From Poriferisodalis sp965116245 (GTDB lineage Bacteria; Actinomycetota; Acidimicrobiia; Acidimicrobiales; Poriferisodalaceae): a stretch of 64,000 nucleotides of DNA. The stretch spans positions 1,922,001 to 1,986,000 of the forward strand of contig OZ220497.1 in NCBI GenBank assembly GCA_965116245.1, given 5' to 3'. The translations under genes were made by a program, and so were the position numbers. The notes below the pieces were generated by a model that did not search any database, was not told the DNA's origin, and saw nothing but the letters and a program-made list of their open reading frames with translations. Numbering within the stretch: position 1 is the first letter of the stretch; the number at the start of each line of letters is the position of its first letter. Of this stretch, positions 9,986 through 17,849 are shown piece by piece.

Positions 9986-10414
9986 TCAGGCGCCAGCGCG
10001 TGCGACCAGAGTCAGGTGATTCTTGCCGTCGGCGTGCTTGTATGCGAGGTTTTCGGCCATTGAACGCACCAGGTGCAGACCCAAGCCGCCTACCGAACGT
10101 TCTTGCAATGGTAAATCAACGTCGGGTGTCTGCTCGCCGTTCAGCGGATCGAAGGCAGCGCCATCATCAACCAGTGTGATCGTCACCGAGTTCTCACCGC
10201 TCTCCAAGGTGACCTCAATGTCACTGAGCCCACTGGTGCGACCGTGTGTGAGCGTGTTGAGGATGAGCTCTTCCAGTATGAGATTGGACCTCAACACGAG
10301 GTCCGGCGCCCAGTCGTCCAGTTCGGCCATCTCCTCTACGAACGCGACGACGCGCGGGAGCGCTTCGGCGGCCGCTGCGCCCGGCAGCGGCGTGATTTTC
10401 AGTGAACGTCGCAT
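9986..10414 (-). CDS. RsbW/SpoIIAB-like serine kinase (anti-sigma factor type HATPase)
   Basis: A 142-residue stand-alone GHKL ATPase. The N-box (LILEELILNTLTHG), the G1 box (DDGAAFDP) and the G2 box (GGLGLHLV) are present, and there is no dimerisation/phosphotransfer histidine domain. This is the architecture of partner-switch kinases, which bind a sigma factor or other target and phosphorylate a STAS antagonist. The neighbours supply the STAS antagonist (11715-12050) and the PP2C phosphatase (10533-11705), so all three partner-switch components are here, but no sigma factor is nearby. It is separated from the phosphatase gene by 118 bases and from the lipoprotein gene by 10. The output target is unknown. 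Confidence 0.85.
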   Translation of the reverse strand: MRRSLKITPLPGAAAAEALPRVVAFVEEMAELDDWAPDLVLRSNLILEELILNTLTHGRTSGLSDIEVTLESGENSVTITLVDDGAAFDPLNGEQTPDVDLPLQERSVGGLGLHLVRSMAENLAYKHADGKNHLTLVARAGA

Positions 10415-10532
10415 GGCCAGAAGTCCGTACTGGAGTCTTGGCGCAGCCTCGGCCCGTCGCGTGCAGGCAGATCTGAACCAGATGAGCTGATGCCATTTGA
10501 AATGATGGCTGCAACTTTGGGAACTGACTTCA

Positions 10533-11705
10533 CTAGCTGGCGCTCCTATGTAGCGCTAGGCACGTAATGTCATCCGAAGCTGGCGCATCGCCCGCAAAGT
10601 CTGCCACTGCTTTGAAGATCGCGTTCATGGCTTGTTCAGCGCTTTGAGGCGGATTGCCCGCAAAGATCTGCAGGAGTCGCTGGGTGCCAAACTCTTCCTG
10701 CTCAACGTTCATGGCTTCGCTTACGCCATCGGTGTACAAGATCAGGGTCTCGCCTGGTGCGAGCGTGATGCTGTTCTCTGTGAGGTTTGAAGCAAAGATC
10801 GTCTCGGGCGCGATGCCCAAAGCCATTCCACCTGTCGCTGGCATCTGTTCAGCGCTGCCGTCGGTATGCACCACTACTGGCGGGTCGTGCCCAGCGCTTG
10901 CGTACACCACTTCACCGGTGCGGGGTTCATATACCGCCGTGACGACTGTCACAAACATAAGCGTCGGGTTGTCGGCTTGGAGAACTTGGTTCGCCTCAAT
11001 CAGCGCTTCTCGTGGCGAGCCGGTGCCGATAGCGGCACCTTTGAGCGCAGTCCGGCTGGACATCATGAACAATGCGGCCGGGATGCCCTTGTCGGACACG
11101 TCGGCAACGGTGGCGAACATCTTGTCGCCCGCCGCTGAGACGTAGTCGTAGAAGTCGCCTCCTATGTTGCGCGCTGGCACCATATTGGCGTTGATGTCAT
11201 AGGAGTGTGTTGCCGGGAAGTCGTCTGGCAGGATCGACTGCTGAACGTTGGCGGCAATGTCAAGTTCGTTTTGTAACGTGACAAGTTTGTCGCGTGAAGC
11301 AGTGGCTTCCCGCCACTGTCGAAGGTGCTCCACCGTGCGCTCAATGGTGATCTGCAGGTCGTCAAAGTCAACGGGTTTCGTGACGAAATCGAACGCCCCG
11401 CGGTTCATGGCAGTGCGGATGTTGCCCATGTCGCCGTAGGCGGAGATGATCACAGCTCGCAAGTCTTGATTGAGCGAGCCAAGTTGGGACAGCAGCGTCA
11501 AGCCGTCCATCTGCGGCATGTTGATGTCCGAGAGCACCAAGTCGATGCTGTCGTCGGCTCGCAGCTTCTCTAGCGCTTCAAGGCCATTGGCCGCAAACTG
11601 AAATTCGTATTTGCCGTTGCGCACTTGCCGACGCATGCGCTGCAAGACGAGCGGTTCCAGATCGGGCTCGTCGTCAACTACGAGGATGCGCCAGGGTTGT
11701 GCCAT
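10533..11705 (-). CDS. Receiver domain-PP2C (SpoIIE/RsbU-type) phosphatase
   Basis: A 390-residue two-domain protein. Residues 1-125 form a CheY-like receiver with the acidic pair DD at 11-12, the phospho-acceptor Asp60 (LVLSDINMP) and a conserved Lys in the TKP motif. A short coiled linker follows, then a SpoIIE-type PP2C domain from about residue 190 with the metal-binding GGDFYDY, ADVSDKG and GHDPP blocks and a C-terminal DDIT. The family dephosphorylates STAS anti-anti-sigma proteins under receiver control. It begins 9 bases after the STAS gene. The membrane kinase at the end of the operon is the obvious phospho-donor candidate. Confidence 0.93.
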   Translation of the reverse strand: MAQPWRILVVDDEPDLEPLVLQRMRRQVRNGKYEFQFAANGLEALEKLRADDSIDLVLSDINMPQMDGLTLLSQLGSLNQDLRAVIISAYGDMGNIRTAMNRGAFDFVTKPVDFDDLQITIERTVEHLRQWREATASRDKLVTLQNELDIAANVQQSILPDDFPATHSYDINANMVPARNIGGDFYDYVSAAGDKMFATVADVSDKGIPAALFMMSSRTALKGAAIGTGSPREALIEANQVLQADNPTLMFVTVVTAVYEPRTGEVVYASAGHDPPVVVHTDGSAEQMPATGGMALGIAPETIFASNLTENSITLAPGETLILYTDGVSEAMNVEQEEFGTQRLLQIFAGNPPQSAEQAMNAIFKAVADFAGDAPASDDITCLALHRSAS

Positions 11706-11714
11706 GAGCTTGGC

Positions 11715-12050
11715 TTACGCCAACTGGGCCTTGGCCTCATCAAGCGTTTCGTACACCGTGATGATCTGATTGAAGCCGCTGATGCGGAAAACCTCGTCAA
11801 CCGATGCTGCGAGCGAGCAAACGGCGAAAGGCGTGGAATTTCCACCGAGCTTCTGCGCGAGCAGCAGCAGTACGCGCAGCCCGGCACTGCTGATGTAGTC
11901 AATTCCGCCAAGATCCAAAATGACACGGCTGTCGTCGTCTGACAGTGCCGCTTCGAGCGCCTCATGGAATTGAGCGGAGTTGGATCCGTCCACACGACCC
12001 GAGGGACTGATCACGTTTGTGCCTGCGTCCCGCTCTTGTGCGAGTTCCAT
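11715..12050 (-). CDS. STAS-domain anti-anti-sigma factor (RsbV/SpoIIAA-like)
   Basis: A 111-residue single STAS domain with the conserved DYISSAGLRVLL block, whose Ser54 or Ser55 is the expected phosphorylation site. The longest frame starts at 12095, but the ATG at 12050 has a strong AGGAGG ribosome-binding site nine bases upstream and gives the normal domain boundary. It is the first gene of the leftward five-gene set (STAS, receiver-PP2C, RsbW-like kinase, receptor lipoprotein, histidine kinase). In partner switching, the unphosphorylated form binds the RsbW-like kinase and frees that kinase's target. Confidence 0.92.
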   Translation of the reverse strand: MELAQERDAGTNVISPSGRVDGSNSAQFHEALEAALSDDDSRVILDLGGIDYISSAGLRVLLLLAQKLGGNSTPFAVCSLAASVDEVFRISGFNQIITVYETLDEAKAQLA

Positions 12051-12070
12051 ATTGTGCAGCCTCCTGCGCA
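12042..12070 (-). promoter_or_regulatory. Strong Shine-Dalgarno deciding the STAS start
   Basis: On the minus strand the sequence reads gcaggaggctgcacaat immediately before the ATG at 12050. The AGGAGG core at a spacing of 9 bases supports this start over the upstream in-frame codon at 12095. Confidence 0.75.
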
Positions 12071-12219
12071 GGTAGGTGATGCGGATTTTCCACACCGTGC
12101 GAGCCTCCGGCGCAAGCTGTAGCCAGCTTCCCGAGGCGAGCGCCTTCGTCGGCGCAAGTTACTACACGCGCTCAGCCCTTACACCTATGTCGGTGATATT
12201 TGTTCTCTAACATCGCAGT

Positions 12220-14157
12220 GTGGGCCTGCGTCCTGCGCCGGGATCGATACCGGATTCGCCGGGGAGCTATCAGTTCCTTGATGCGGATGGGCGAATCATC
12301 TACGTAGGCAAAGCCAAGAACCTCCGATCGCGCCTGAACAGCTACTTCGGCGATCCAGCCAGCATGCACGTTCGCACCGCGCAAATGGTCGCCTCGGCAG
12401 CGTCGCTGGAGTGGGTCGAAGTATCCACCGAGGTTGAGGCGCTCATGTTGGAGTACAGCCTCATCCAGCGGCACCAGCCCCGCTTCAACGTCAGACTGCG
12501 CGATGACAAGTCGTATCCGTTCTTGGCTGTAACCCTGTTGGACGAATGGCCTCGTGCCATGGTCGTACGAGGGCGGCGCAAGCGCGGCAATCGATACTTC
12601 GGACCCTACGGCCACGCCTACGCCATTCGAGAGACGCTGGACTTGCTGCTGCGGACGTTCCCGATTCGTACTTGCAGTGACAGCAAACTGAAGACCCATC
12701 AGCGCCTCGACCGTCCCTGCCTGCTGTACCACATTGAGCAGTGCGCAGCACCGTGTGTGGGCGAGATCGGCCGGGACGAATACGACCGGCTAGTGCGTGA
12801 GCTCGTTCGCTTCTTGGAAGGCGACACCGACGCGGTTGTTCAAGATCTCGAGCGACGCATGGCCGCTGCCTCCAACCAGCTTGAGTTTGAGCTGGCGGCA
12901 CGGTTGCGAGACCGCCTTGCCAGCGTCTGGCGTGCCATCGAGAAGCAGCGGCTCGCCGGGACGAAAGACGAGAGTTTCGACATCATCGGTATTGGCGACG
13001 ACGAGCTGGAGGCCGCTGTTCAACTCTTCTTTGTTCGCAAAGGGCGAGTGATGGGCCAGCGCGGCTTCATAGTGGACAAGGTGGAACCGCTTGATGGCCC
13101 TCAACTCGTTTCGCGAGTGCTGACGGGCCTGTATCACGACGAGAATCCGCTGGGTTGGCCCAAAGTCGTCCTCGTTCCAGAGCTGCCAACCGACGTTGAG
13201 TTATATGAGCAATGGCTAAGCACGCAGCGAGGCACTCAAGTGCGCCTGCGCGTACCGCAACGAGGCGACAAGCGCGCATTGATGGAAACGGCCAGCCACA
13301 ATGCCCGCGAGTCGTTGGCACGTCATCGGATGCGTCGCGGTAGCGATCACAACAGCCGGGCGCGGGCGCTCAATGAACTAGCTGATTACCTGGCGCTGCC
13401 CCGACCGCCGCTGCGTATTGAGTGCTACGACATGAGCCATCTGCAGGGCACCAACTATGTCGGCTCAATGGTGGTGCTGGAAGATGGCCTGCCGCGACGC
13501 AGCGAGTATCGACACTTTCGAGTTCGCGAGGTGGAAGGCAACGACGACTATGCCGCTATGGAGGAGGTGCTACGCCGTCGACTCCGGAACTACCTGGCCG
13601 AGCGGGAATTGCCAGCCTCTGAGCAGGGACGCTTCGCCTATCCGCCTCAGTTGCTGGTAGTAGACGGCGGTAAAGGGCAGTTATCGGTGGCCACCGGGGT
13701 GCTTGATGAGCTCGGCCTAAGCGAGCAGATTCCGGTGTGTGCGCTCGCAAAACAGTTCGAGGAGGTCTTCGTTCCACAACGTTCAGCGGCGGTGCGTATT
13801 CCCCGCCAGTCAGAGGCGCTGTACCTGTTGCAGCGAGTGCGTGATGAGAGCCACCGCTTTGCCGTTTCGTACCATCGAAAGCTGCGCAGCAAGGCCTTGA
13901 AGCGGGGGGCGTTGGATGACATCGCTGGCCTTGGTGCGAAGCGACGGGCACGCCTTGTGCGGGAGCTAGGCGGCGTCGGCGCTGTGAAGTCGGCCTCGCT
14001 GGAAGAATTGCGGGCCCTGAGTTGGCTCCCCGACTCGGTGGCGGAGGCAGTCCACGCTTCAGTCCACCCTGAGCCAGCCCACTCTGAGCAAGTCCACCCT
14101 GAGCCAGTCCACTCTGAGCCAGCCCAGCCTGAGCCGCAATCCAACCTGACCGGCTAG
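12220..14157 (+). CDS. uvrC: UvrC, excinuclease ABC subunit C
   Basis: UvrC makes both incisions in nucleotide excision repair. The 645-residue protein has an N-terminal GIY-YIG nuclease (GSY...IYVGKAKNLRSRL), a Cys-rich cluster (CLLYHIEQCAAPC), a UVR domain near residues 200-235, the RNase H-like nuclease with CYDMSHLQG and VVDGGKGQL, and C-terminal helix-hairpin-helix residues (LDDIAGLGAKRRARL). The GTG start at 12220 is forced, because an in-frame TAA lies at 12208-12210 and no other start codon falls between. The last ~35 codons are a degenerate repeat (HPEP/HSEP units) not usual in the family. rapZ follows after 24 bases, the standard actinobacterial order. Confidence 0.97.
   Translation: MGLRPAPGSIPDSPGSYQFLDADGRIIYVGKAKNLRSRLNSYFGDPASMHVRTAQMVASAASLEWVEVSTEVEALMLEYSLIQRHQPRFNVRLRDDKSYPFLAVTLLDEWPRAMVVRGRRKRGNRYFGPYGHAYAIRETLDLLLRTFPIRTCSDSKLKTHQRLDRPCLLYHIEQCAAPCVGEIGRDEYDRLVRELVRFLEGDTDAVVQDLERRMAAASNQLEFELAARLRDRLASVWRAIEKQRLAGTKDESFDIIGIGDDELEAAVQLFFVRKGRVMGQRGFIVDKVEPLDGPQLVSRVLTGLYHDENPLGWPKVVLVPELPTDVELYEQWLSTQRGTQVRLRVPQRGDKRALMETASHNARESLARHRMRRGSDHNSRARALNELADYLALPRPPLRIECYDMSHLQGTNYVGSMVVLEDGLPRRSEYRHFRVREVEGNDDYAAMEEVLRRRLRNYLAERELPASEQGRFAYPPQLLVVDGGKGQLSVATGVLDELGLSEQIPVCALAKQFEEVFVPQRSAAVRIPRQSEALYLLQRVRDESHRFAVSYHRKLRSKALKRGALDDIAGLGAKRRARLVRELGGVGAVKSASLEELRALSWLPDSVAEAVHASVHPEPAHSEQVHPEPVHSEPAQPEPQSNLTG
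14049..14152 (+). repeat. Degenerate 15/30-base tandem repeat at the 3' end of uvrC
   Basis: Repeats of the type cagtccaccctgagc / cagcccactctgagc encode alternating VHPEP and AHSEP units after the helix-hairpin-helix domain. They lengthen the C-terminus without disturbing the catalytic domains. Confidence 0.75.
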
Positions 14158-14181
14158 CCCATCAGACGTACGCTGCGCTGC

Positions 14182-15201
14182 ATGGTTGGCGGGCCGCAGT
14201 TTGTCATCGTCGCTGGTTCGTCGGGCGCTGGCCGCTCCACAGCGGCGAATGCGCTTGAAGATGTCGGCTGGTTCGTTATTGACAACCTGCCGCCTCATCT
14301 CATCGGCGACGTGGCGGATATGGTGGCCCGTCCGGGAGCCCGTCTGAGCCGTGTGGTGCTGGTGGCAGGCACGCGCGAGTACCGGGAAGATCTAGTGACC
14401 GCGATTACCCAGCTGCGCGAGCGCAACGCGTCCGTGCGGGTCGTTTATCTTGATGCGCCGACGGACGTCTTGGTGCGACGCTATGACGACACTCGACGGC
14501 GTCATCCGCTGCACACCGGCGATCAGCCGGCCGCGAATCCCCACATCGAACCGTCGGACCCAGCACTGCCGGATACGGCGCTGCCAGTAGCAGCGTTGCC
14601 AGCAACAGCGCCTGCAACGGACTCTTCAACAGAGCTGGCCATTGAACCGGTAGCTGAGCTGACAATTGAGCCGGTCGCAGAGTCGGTCATCGACGCGATT
14701 GAACTAGAGCGAGAACTGCTCGCCGAAGTGCGCGACATCGCCGACATAGTCATCGACACCGGCGACCTAAACGTCCACGAGCTGCGTGATCGCGTGCGTG
14801 GCGAAATTGGTTCTCCTGGCGACGACCCTCAGATGCGTACCGCAGTCACTTCGTTCGGGTACAAGCACGGTGTTCCACCCGATGCCGACCTGGTGTTCGA
14901 CTGTCGCTTCTTGCCGAATCCGCACTGGGTGCCGCACCTACGGCCCTACACCGGTCTAGACGCAGCGGTTCGTGAGTGGGTACTGAGCCAGCCAGCCACC
15001 AACACCTTCCTAGAACACCTAGTGCCGATGCTCAAGGCGCTGCTACCGGCATATCGCCTCGAAGGCAAGTCGTATCTGACCATTGCGTTCGGTTGCACCG
15101 GCGGACGTCACCGCAGTGTGGCCATAGCGGAGCACGTGACCGGGTTGCTGGCAGACCAAGCCCACGACCTACATTGCCGCCACCGCGACATCGCCCGCTA
15201 A
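14182..15201 (+). CDS. rapZ: RapZ/YvcJ-family nucleotide-binding protein with a ~58-residue insertion
   Basis: RapZ-family P-loop proteins bind nucleotides and, in Escherichia coli, adapt RNase E to a small RNA; the actinobacterial role is less defined. The Walker A motif GSSGAGRS (residues 12-19) has Arg where Lys is usual. The C-terminal domain is well conserved (SFGYKHGVPPDADLVFDCRFLPNPHW, in part, and GCTGGRHRSV). At 339 residues it is about 50 longer than the usual 285-290. The excess is a low-complexity Ala/Pro/Glu segment at residues 112-170, between the conserved RRRHPL and AIELEREL blocks of the N-terminal domain. It follows uvrC, but the next genes are glycolytic, with no yvcK or whiA between. 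Confidence 0.93.
   Translation: MVGGPQFVIVAGSSGAGRSTAANALEDVGWFVIDNLPPHLIGDVADMVARPGARLSRVVLVAGTREYREDLVTAITQLRERNASVRVVYLDAPTDVLVRRYDDTRRRHPLHTGDQPAANPHIEPSDPALPDTALPVAALPATAPATDSSTELAIEPVAELTIEPVAESVIDAIELERELLAEVRDIADIVIDTGDLNVHELRDRVRGEIGSPGDDPQMRTAVTSFGYKHGVPPDADLVFDCRFLPNPHWVPHLRPYTGLDAAVREWVLSQPATNTFLEHLVPMLKALLPAYRLEGKSYLTIAFGCTGGRHRSVAIAEHVTGLLADQAHDLHCRHRDIAR
14515..14692 (+). repeat. Low-complexity insertion inside rapZ
   Basis: This segment encodes Ala/Pro-rich sequence followed by near-repeats IEPVAEL and IEPVAES. Flanking residues on both sides align with the RapZ family and the segment itself does not, so it looks like an in-frame expansion. Confidence 0.75.
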
Positions 15202-15382
15202 TGGCCGTGTGGCCGCTAGACAAGCAGACGACGGAACAGCTCGGTCAACATGCGGCTGACCGGGCTCGTCGAATAGGCCAAAACGGGCCAAACCAGCCAA
15301 CCAGACCAAACTGGACCAAATCGGGTCCAATGAGACAGAGCCAAACTGAGCAAGTCCAATAGAGCAAAGAGGGTTGCAGCAA
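15202..15382. other. rapZ-gap spacer with CCAAA-type degenerate repeats
   Basis: About 180 bases replace the yvcK/whiA position of other actinobacteria. Bases 15278-15360 are a degenerate run of ccaaa/ccaac units (gggccaaaccagccaacc and relatives). No ORF with family resemblance is visible on either strand. Confidence 0.6.
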
Positions 15383-16429
15383 ATGAGCGTGCGCGTAGGC
15401 GTCAACGGATTCGGTCGGATTGGACGCAACTTTTACAGAGCGGCGAACCGGCCCCGAGGTGACAAATCCCGCGGTGACAATGACAGTCACATCGGCGATC
15501 GCGACATTGAGATCGTGGCGGTGAACGACCTAGGTGACACCGCCACCATGGCACATCTGCTGAAGTACGACTCAGTACTCGGCAATCTCTCGCAGCATAT
15601 TGCTGCCGCCGAGGGCGGAATTCTGATTGACGGCGAGATGCTGCCAGTTCTGTCAGAGCGCAACCCAGCAGATCTGCCCTGGGCCGATTACGGCGTGGAT
15701 GTGGTGGTGGAGTCCACCGGCATCTTCACCTCACGTGACAAAGCCGCTACGCATCTTGACGCCGGAGCACCGCTAGTCATTGTTTCGGCGCCCTCGGCCG
15801 GGGCCGATGCCACATTCGTGGTGGGCGTAAACGACAACGACTTCGATCCAGCAATGCACAAGGTGGTCTCAAACGCGAGCTGCACCACAAACTGCTTTGT
15901 GCCGATGGTGCAAGTACTTGACCAGGCCTTCGGTGTGCAGCAGGGGCTAATGACGACGGTCCACGCCTACACAGGCGATCAGTCTCTGGTGGACGGACCG
16001 CATTCGGACCTGCGTCGGGCACGAGCCGCGGCGATCAACATCGTTCCGACTTCTACAGGCGCGGCCCGAGCCACAGGCTTGGTGTTGCAATCCATGGCGG
16101 GCAAGCTGGACGGAACGTCCCTACGGGTGCCCATTCCGGTTGGTTCCATTACCGATTTCACGGCAACGCTGGACGCCAGCCCCAGTGTCGCCGAAGTGAA
16201 CGAGGCCTATGCAGCGGCGGCCGCCTCCGGCCCACTCGCAGGCGTTCTGGACTATTCCGAAGATCCACTCGTGAGCGGTGACATTGTGGGCAATCCGGCT
16301 AGTTGCGTATTCGACTCTGGACTAACCATGGCGATGGGCAACATGGTGAAAGTGCTCGGCTGGTACGACAACGAATGGGGCTACTCCAACCGGCTGGTGG
16401 ACCTCGTAGACATCACCTGCAACCGATGA
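15383..16429 (+). CDS. gap: Glyceraldehyde-3-phosphate dehydrogenase, type I
   Basis: The enzyme makes 1,3-bisphosphoglycerate from glyceraldehyde-3-phosphate using NAD. The N-terminal Rossmann motif GVNGFGRIGRN and the catalytic site SNASCTTNC are intact, as is the C-terminal WYDNEWGYSNRLVDL. A TTG at 15374 gives a longer frame, but the ATG at 15383 starts MSVRVGVNGFG and has a GAGGG ribosome-binding site nine bases upstream. Compared with the family it carries ~19 extra hydrophilic residues (RPRGDKSRGDNDSHIGD region, about residues 22-40) in the first Rossmann unit. Its stop overlaps the pgk start as ATGA, which points to translational coupling. Confidence 0.97.
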   Translation: MSVRVGVNGFGRIGRNFYRAANRPRGDKSRGDNDSHIGDRDIEIVAVNDLGDTATMAHLLKYDSVLGNLSQHIAAAEGGILIDGEMLPVLSERNPADLPWADYGVDVVVESTGIFTSRDKAATHLDAGAPLVIVSAPSAGADATFVVGVNDNDFDPAMHKVVSNASCTTNCFVPMVQVLDQAFGVQQGLMTTVHAYTGDQSLVDGPHSDLRRARAAAINIVPTSTGAARATGLVLQSMAGKLDGTSLRVPIPVGSITDFTATLDASPSVAEVNEAYAAAAASGPLAGVLDYSEDPLVSGDIVGNPASCVFDSGLTMAMGNMVKVLGWYDNEWGYSNRLVDLVDITCNR

Positions 16430-17721
16430 ACGCTGTCGGCGACTTGCCGACGCTGAAAGACCTGGCGCAGCGGCTCGGCAACCTTGAAGGTCGGCGCATC
16501 TTGGTTCGTTGCGACTTCAATGTTCCGCTGCGTGAGGGTGAGGACAGTCGGCAAGAAATCGCCGACGACCTGCGCATTCGGTCAGCGCTGCCCACGCTGC
16601 GCTGGTTGACCGAGCAAGGCGCGGCTGTCACGGCGTGCTCGCACCTTGGCCGTCCCACAGGACCGACCGATACAAGCTGCTCGCTGGCACCTGTTGCTGG
16701 TCGCCTGAGCGAACTTGCCCCCCAAGTGGTGTTGGCAGAGAACCTCAGGTTCAATTCCGGCGAAACTGCCAATGATGCTGCGTTCGTGAGCCACCTCGTC
16801 AAAGGTCGCCTCGCTGCAAGTCTTGGTGCTACCTACGGTGCTACCCAAGGCGAGGCAGACCTAGCTTCGCTGCCTTTTGACGGCTACGTGAATGATGCCT
16901 TCGGCGCCAGCCATCGAGCGCACGCCTCCATAGTCGGACCGCCCCAGCACCTCCCGAGCGCGGCGGGCCGCTTGCTGCACCGAGAAGTAGAGGTGCTGGG
17001 TGGTCTGCGCAGCGAAGCGAAGAGGCCCTTCGTAGCCATACTGGGCGGCGCCAAGGTGAGTGACAAGCTCGGTCTGGTTGAAGCGCTGCTGTCGGTAGTC
17101 GACACACTGATCATCGGCGGGGCGATGTGCTTCACGTTCTTGGCTGCGCTGGGCCACCAGATCGGCGATTCGCTCTGGGAGCCTGACTTCGTGGAAACGT
17201 GTCGGCGTCTGTTGGACAAAGGTGCCAACGGTGCAAACGGCGTCAGCGGTGCGAACGGCGTCAGCAGCGCCAACGGTGGCAGCGGCGCGAATGTGGCTGG
17301 CAGTGGCAGCAGCGCCAAGATTGTGTTGCCAGTTGACATCGCGTCGTTAGACACTGGCGGCACGGTGCGCCAGATGGGCCGCAACCTGCCGGACGGATGC
17401 CGCGGCCTGGATATAGGCCCAGGTTCTGCGGCCGAGTTCGACGATTTGATTGCGTCGGCCCGGACGGTGTTCTGGAATGGCCCGATGGGCCTGTTTGAGG
17501 ACGAGCGCTTCGCGGCAGGAACGCGTGCTGTTGCCCAGTCGATGGCTGACTCGCGGGCCTTCACCGTCGTAGGAGGTGGAGACAGTGCGGCGGCCGTCGC
17601 CCAGTTTGGCGCTGCGCCCTACATGGACCACATCTCAACCGGGGGAGGGGCGAGCTTGGAGCTCATTGAGCACGGTGATCTGCCTGGACTTGCCGCTCTG
17701 AGAGACTCACAACAACAATGA
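16426..17721 (+). CDS. pgk: Phosphoglycerate kinase
   Basis: PGK transfers phosphate from 1,3-bisphosphoglycerate to ADP. Conserved blocks are RCDFNVPL, SHLGRP, the ENLRF loop, the KVSDKLGL segment and the C-terminal GGGDSAAAV plus STGGGASLE. The longest frame begins at 16303 inside gap; the ATG at 16426 overlaps the gap stop by four bases and gives the correct N-terminus. At 431 residues it is about 30 longer than usual. The excess is a Ser/Ala/Asn/Gly repeat at 17218-17318, between the nucleotide-domain segment FVETCRRLLDK and IVLPVDIA, a surface region. Confidence 0.96.
   Translation: MNAVGDLPTLKDLAQRLGNLEGRRILVRCDFNVPLREGEDSRQEIADDLRIRSALPTLRWLTEQGAAVTACSHLGRPTGPTDTSCSLAPVAGRLSELAPQVVLAENLRFNSGETANDAAFVSHLVKGRLAASLGATYGATQGEADLASLPFDGYVNDAFGASHRAHASIVGPPQHLPSAAGRLLHREVEVLGGLRSEAKRPFVAILGGAKVSDKLGLVEALLSVVDTLIIGGAMCFTFLAALGHQIGDSLWEPDFVETCRRLLDKGANGANGVSGANGVSSANGGSGANVAGSGSSAKIVLPVDIASLDTGGTVRQMGRNLPDGCRGLDIGPGSAAEFDDLIASARTVFWNGPMGLFEDERFAAGTRAVAQSMADSRAFTVVGGGDSAAAVAQFGAAPYMDHISTGGGASLELIEHGDLPGLAALRDSQQQ
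17218..17318 (+). repeat. Ala-Asn-Gly/Ser repeat insertion in pgk
   Basis: Degenerate units of about 15-18 bases (ggtgcgaacggcgtcagc and variants) encode GANG-V-S-type repeats. The flanking protein sequence aligns with normal PGK on both sides, so the repeat is an in-frame insertion. Confidence 0.8.
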
Positions 17722-17776
17722 ACGCCGCAACCATGAGCGCTGCAACTATGAACGCTGTAGCCATGAACACCAGGGT
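17718..17776 (+). repeat. 15-base tandem repeat between pgk and tpiA
   Basis: Three full units and a partial one, atgaacgccgcaacc, atgagcgctgcaact, atgaacgctgtagcc, atgaacacc. Each unit begins with an in-frame ATG. Confidence 0.8.
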
Positions 17777-17849
17777 GACAATGTGCGCTAAGCCAGCGTT
17801 GCCAGGCGCGTCAGTTTTGGCAGGCTTGGCGGGAGTGGAGCAACTGTGA
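17718..17849 (+). CDS. Candidate 43-residue ORF translationally coupled to pgk and tpiA
   Basis: An ATG overlaps the pgk stop as ATGA, and the frame's own TGA overlaps the tpiA GTG start as GTGA, so it bridges exactly two genes with four-base overlaps at both ends. The predicted peptide is small and hydrophobic (Met/Ala/Thr/Val-rich, ending LAGLAGVEQL). The first half is three 15-base tandem repeats beginning ATGAACGC or ATGAGCGC, which resemble the start of pgk itself (ATGAACGCTGTCGGC). Two readings are possible: a real small protein, or a translation-coupling spacer that grew by duplication of a start region and carries ribosomes to tpiA. I do not recognise the peptide. Confidence 0.4.
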   Translation: MNAATMSAATMNAVAMNTRVTMCAKPALPGASVLAGLAGVEQL

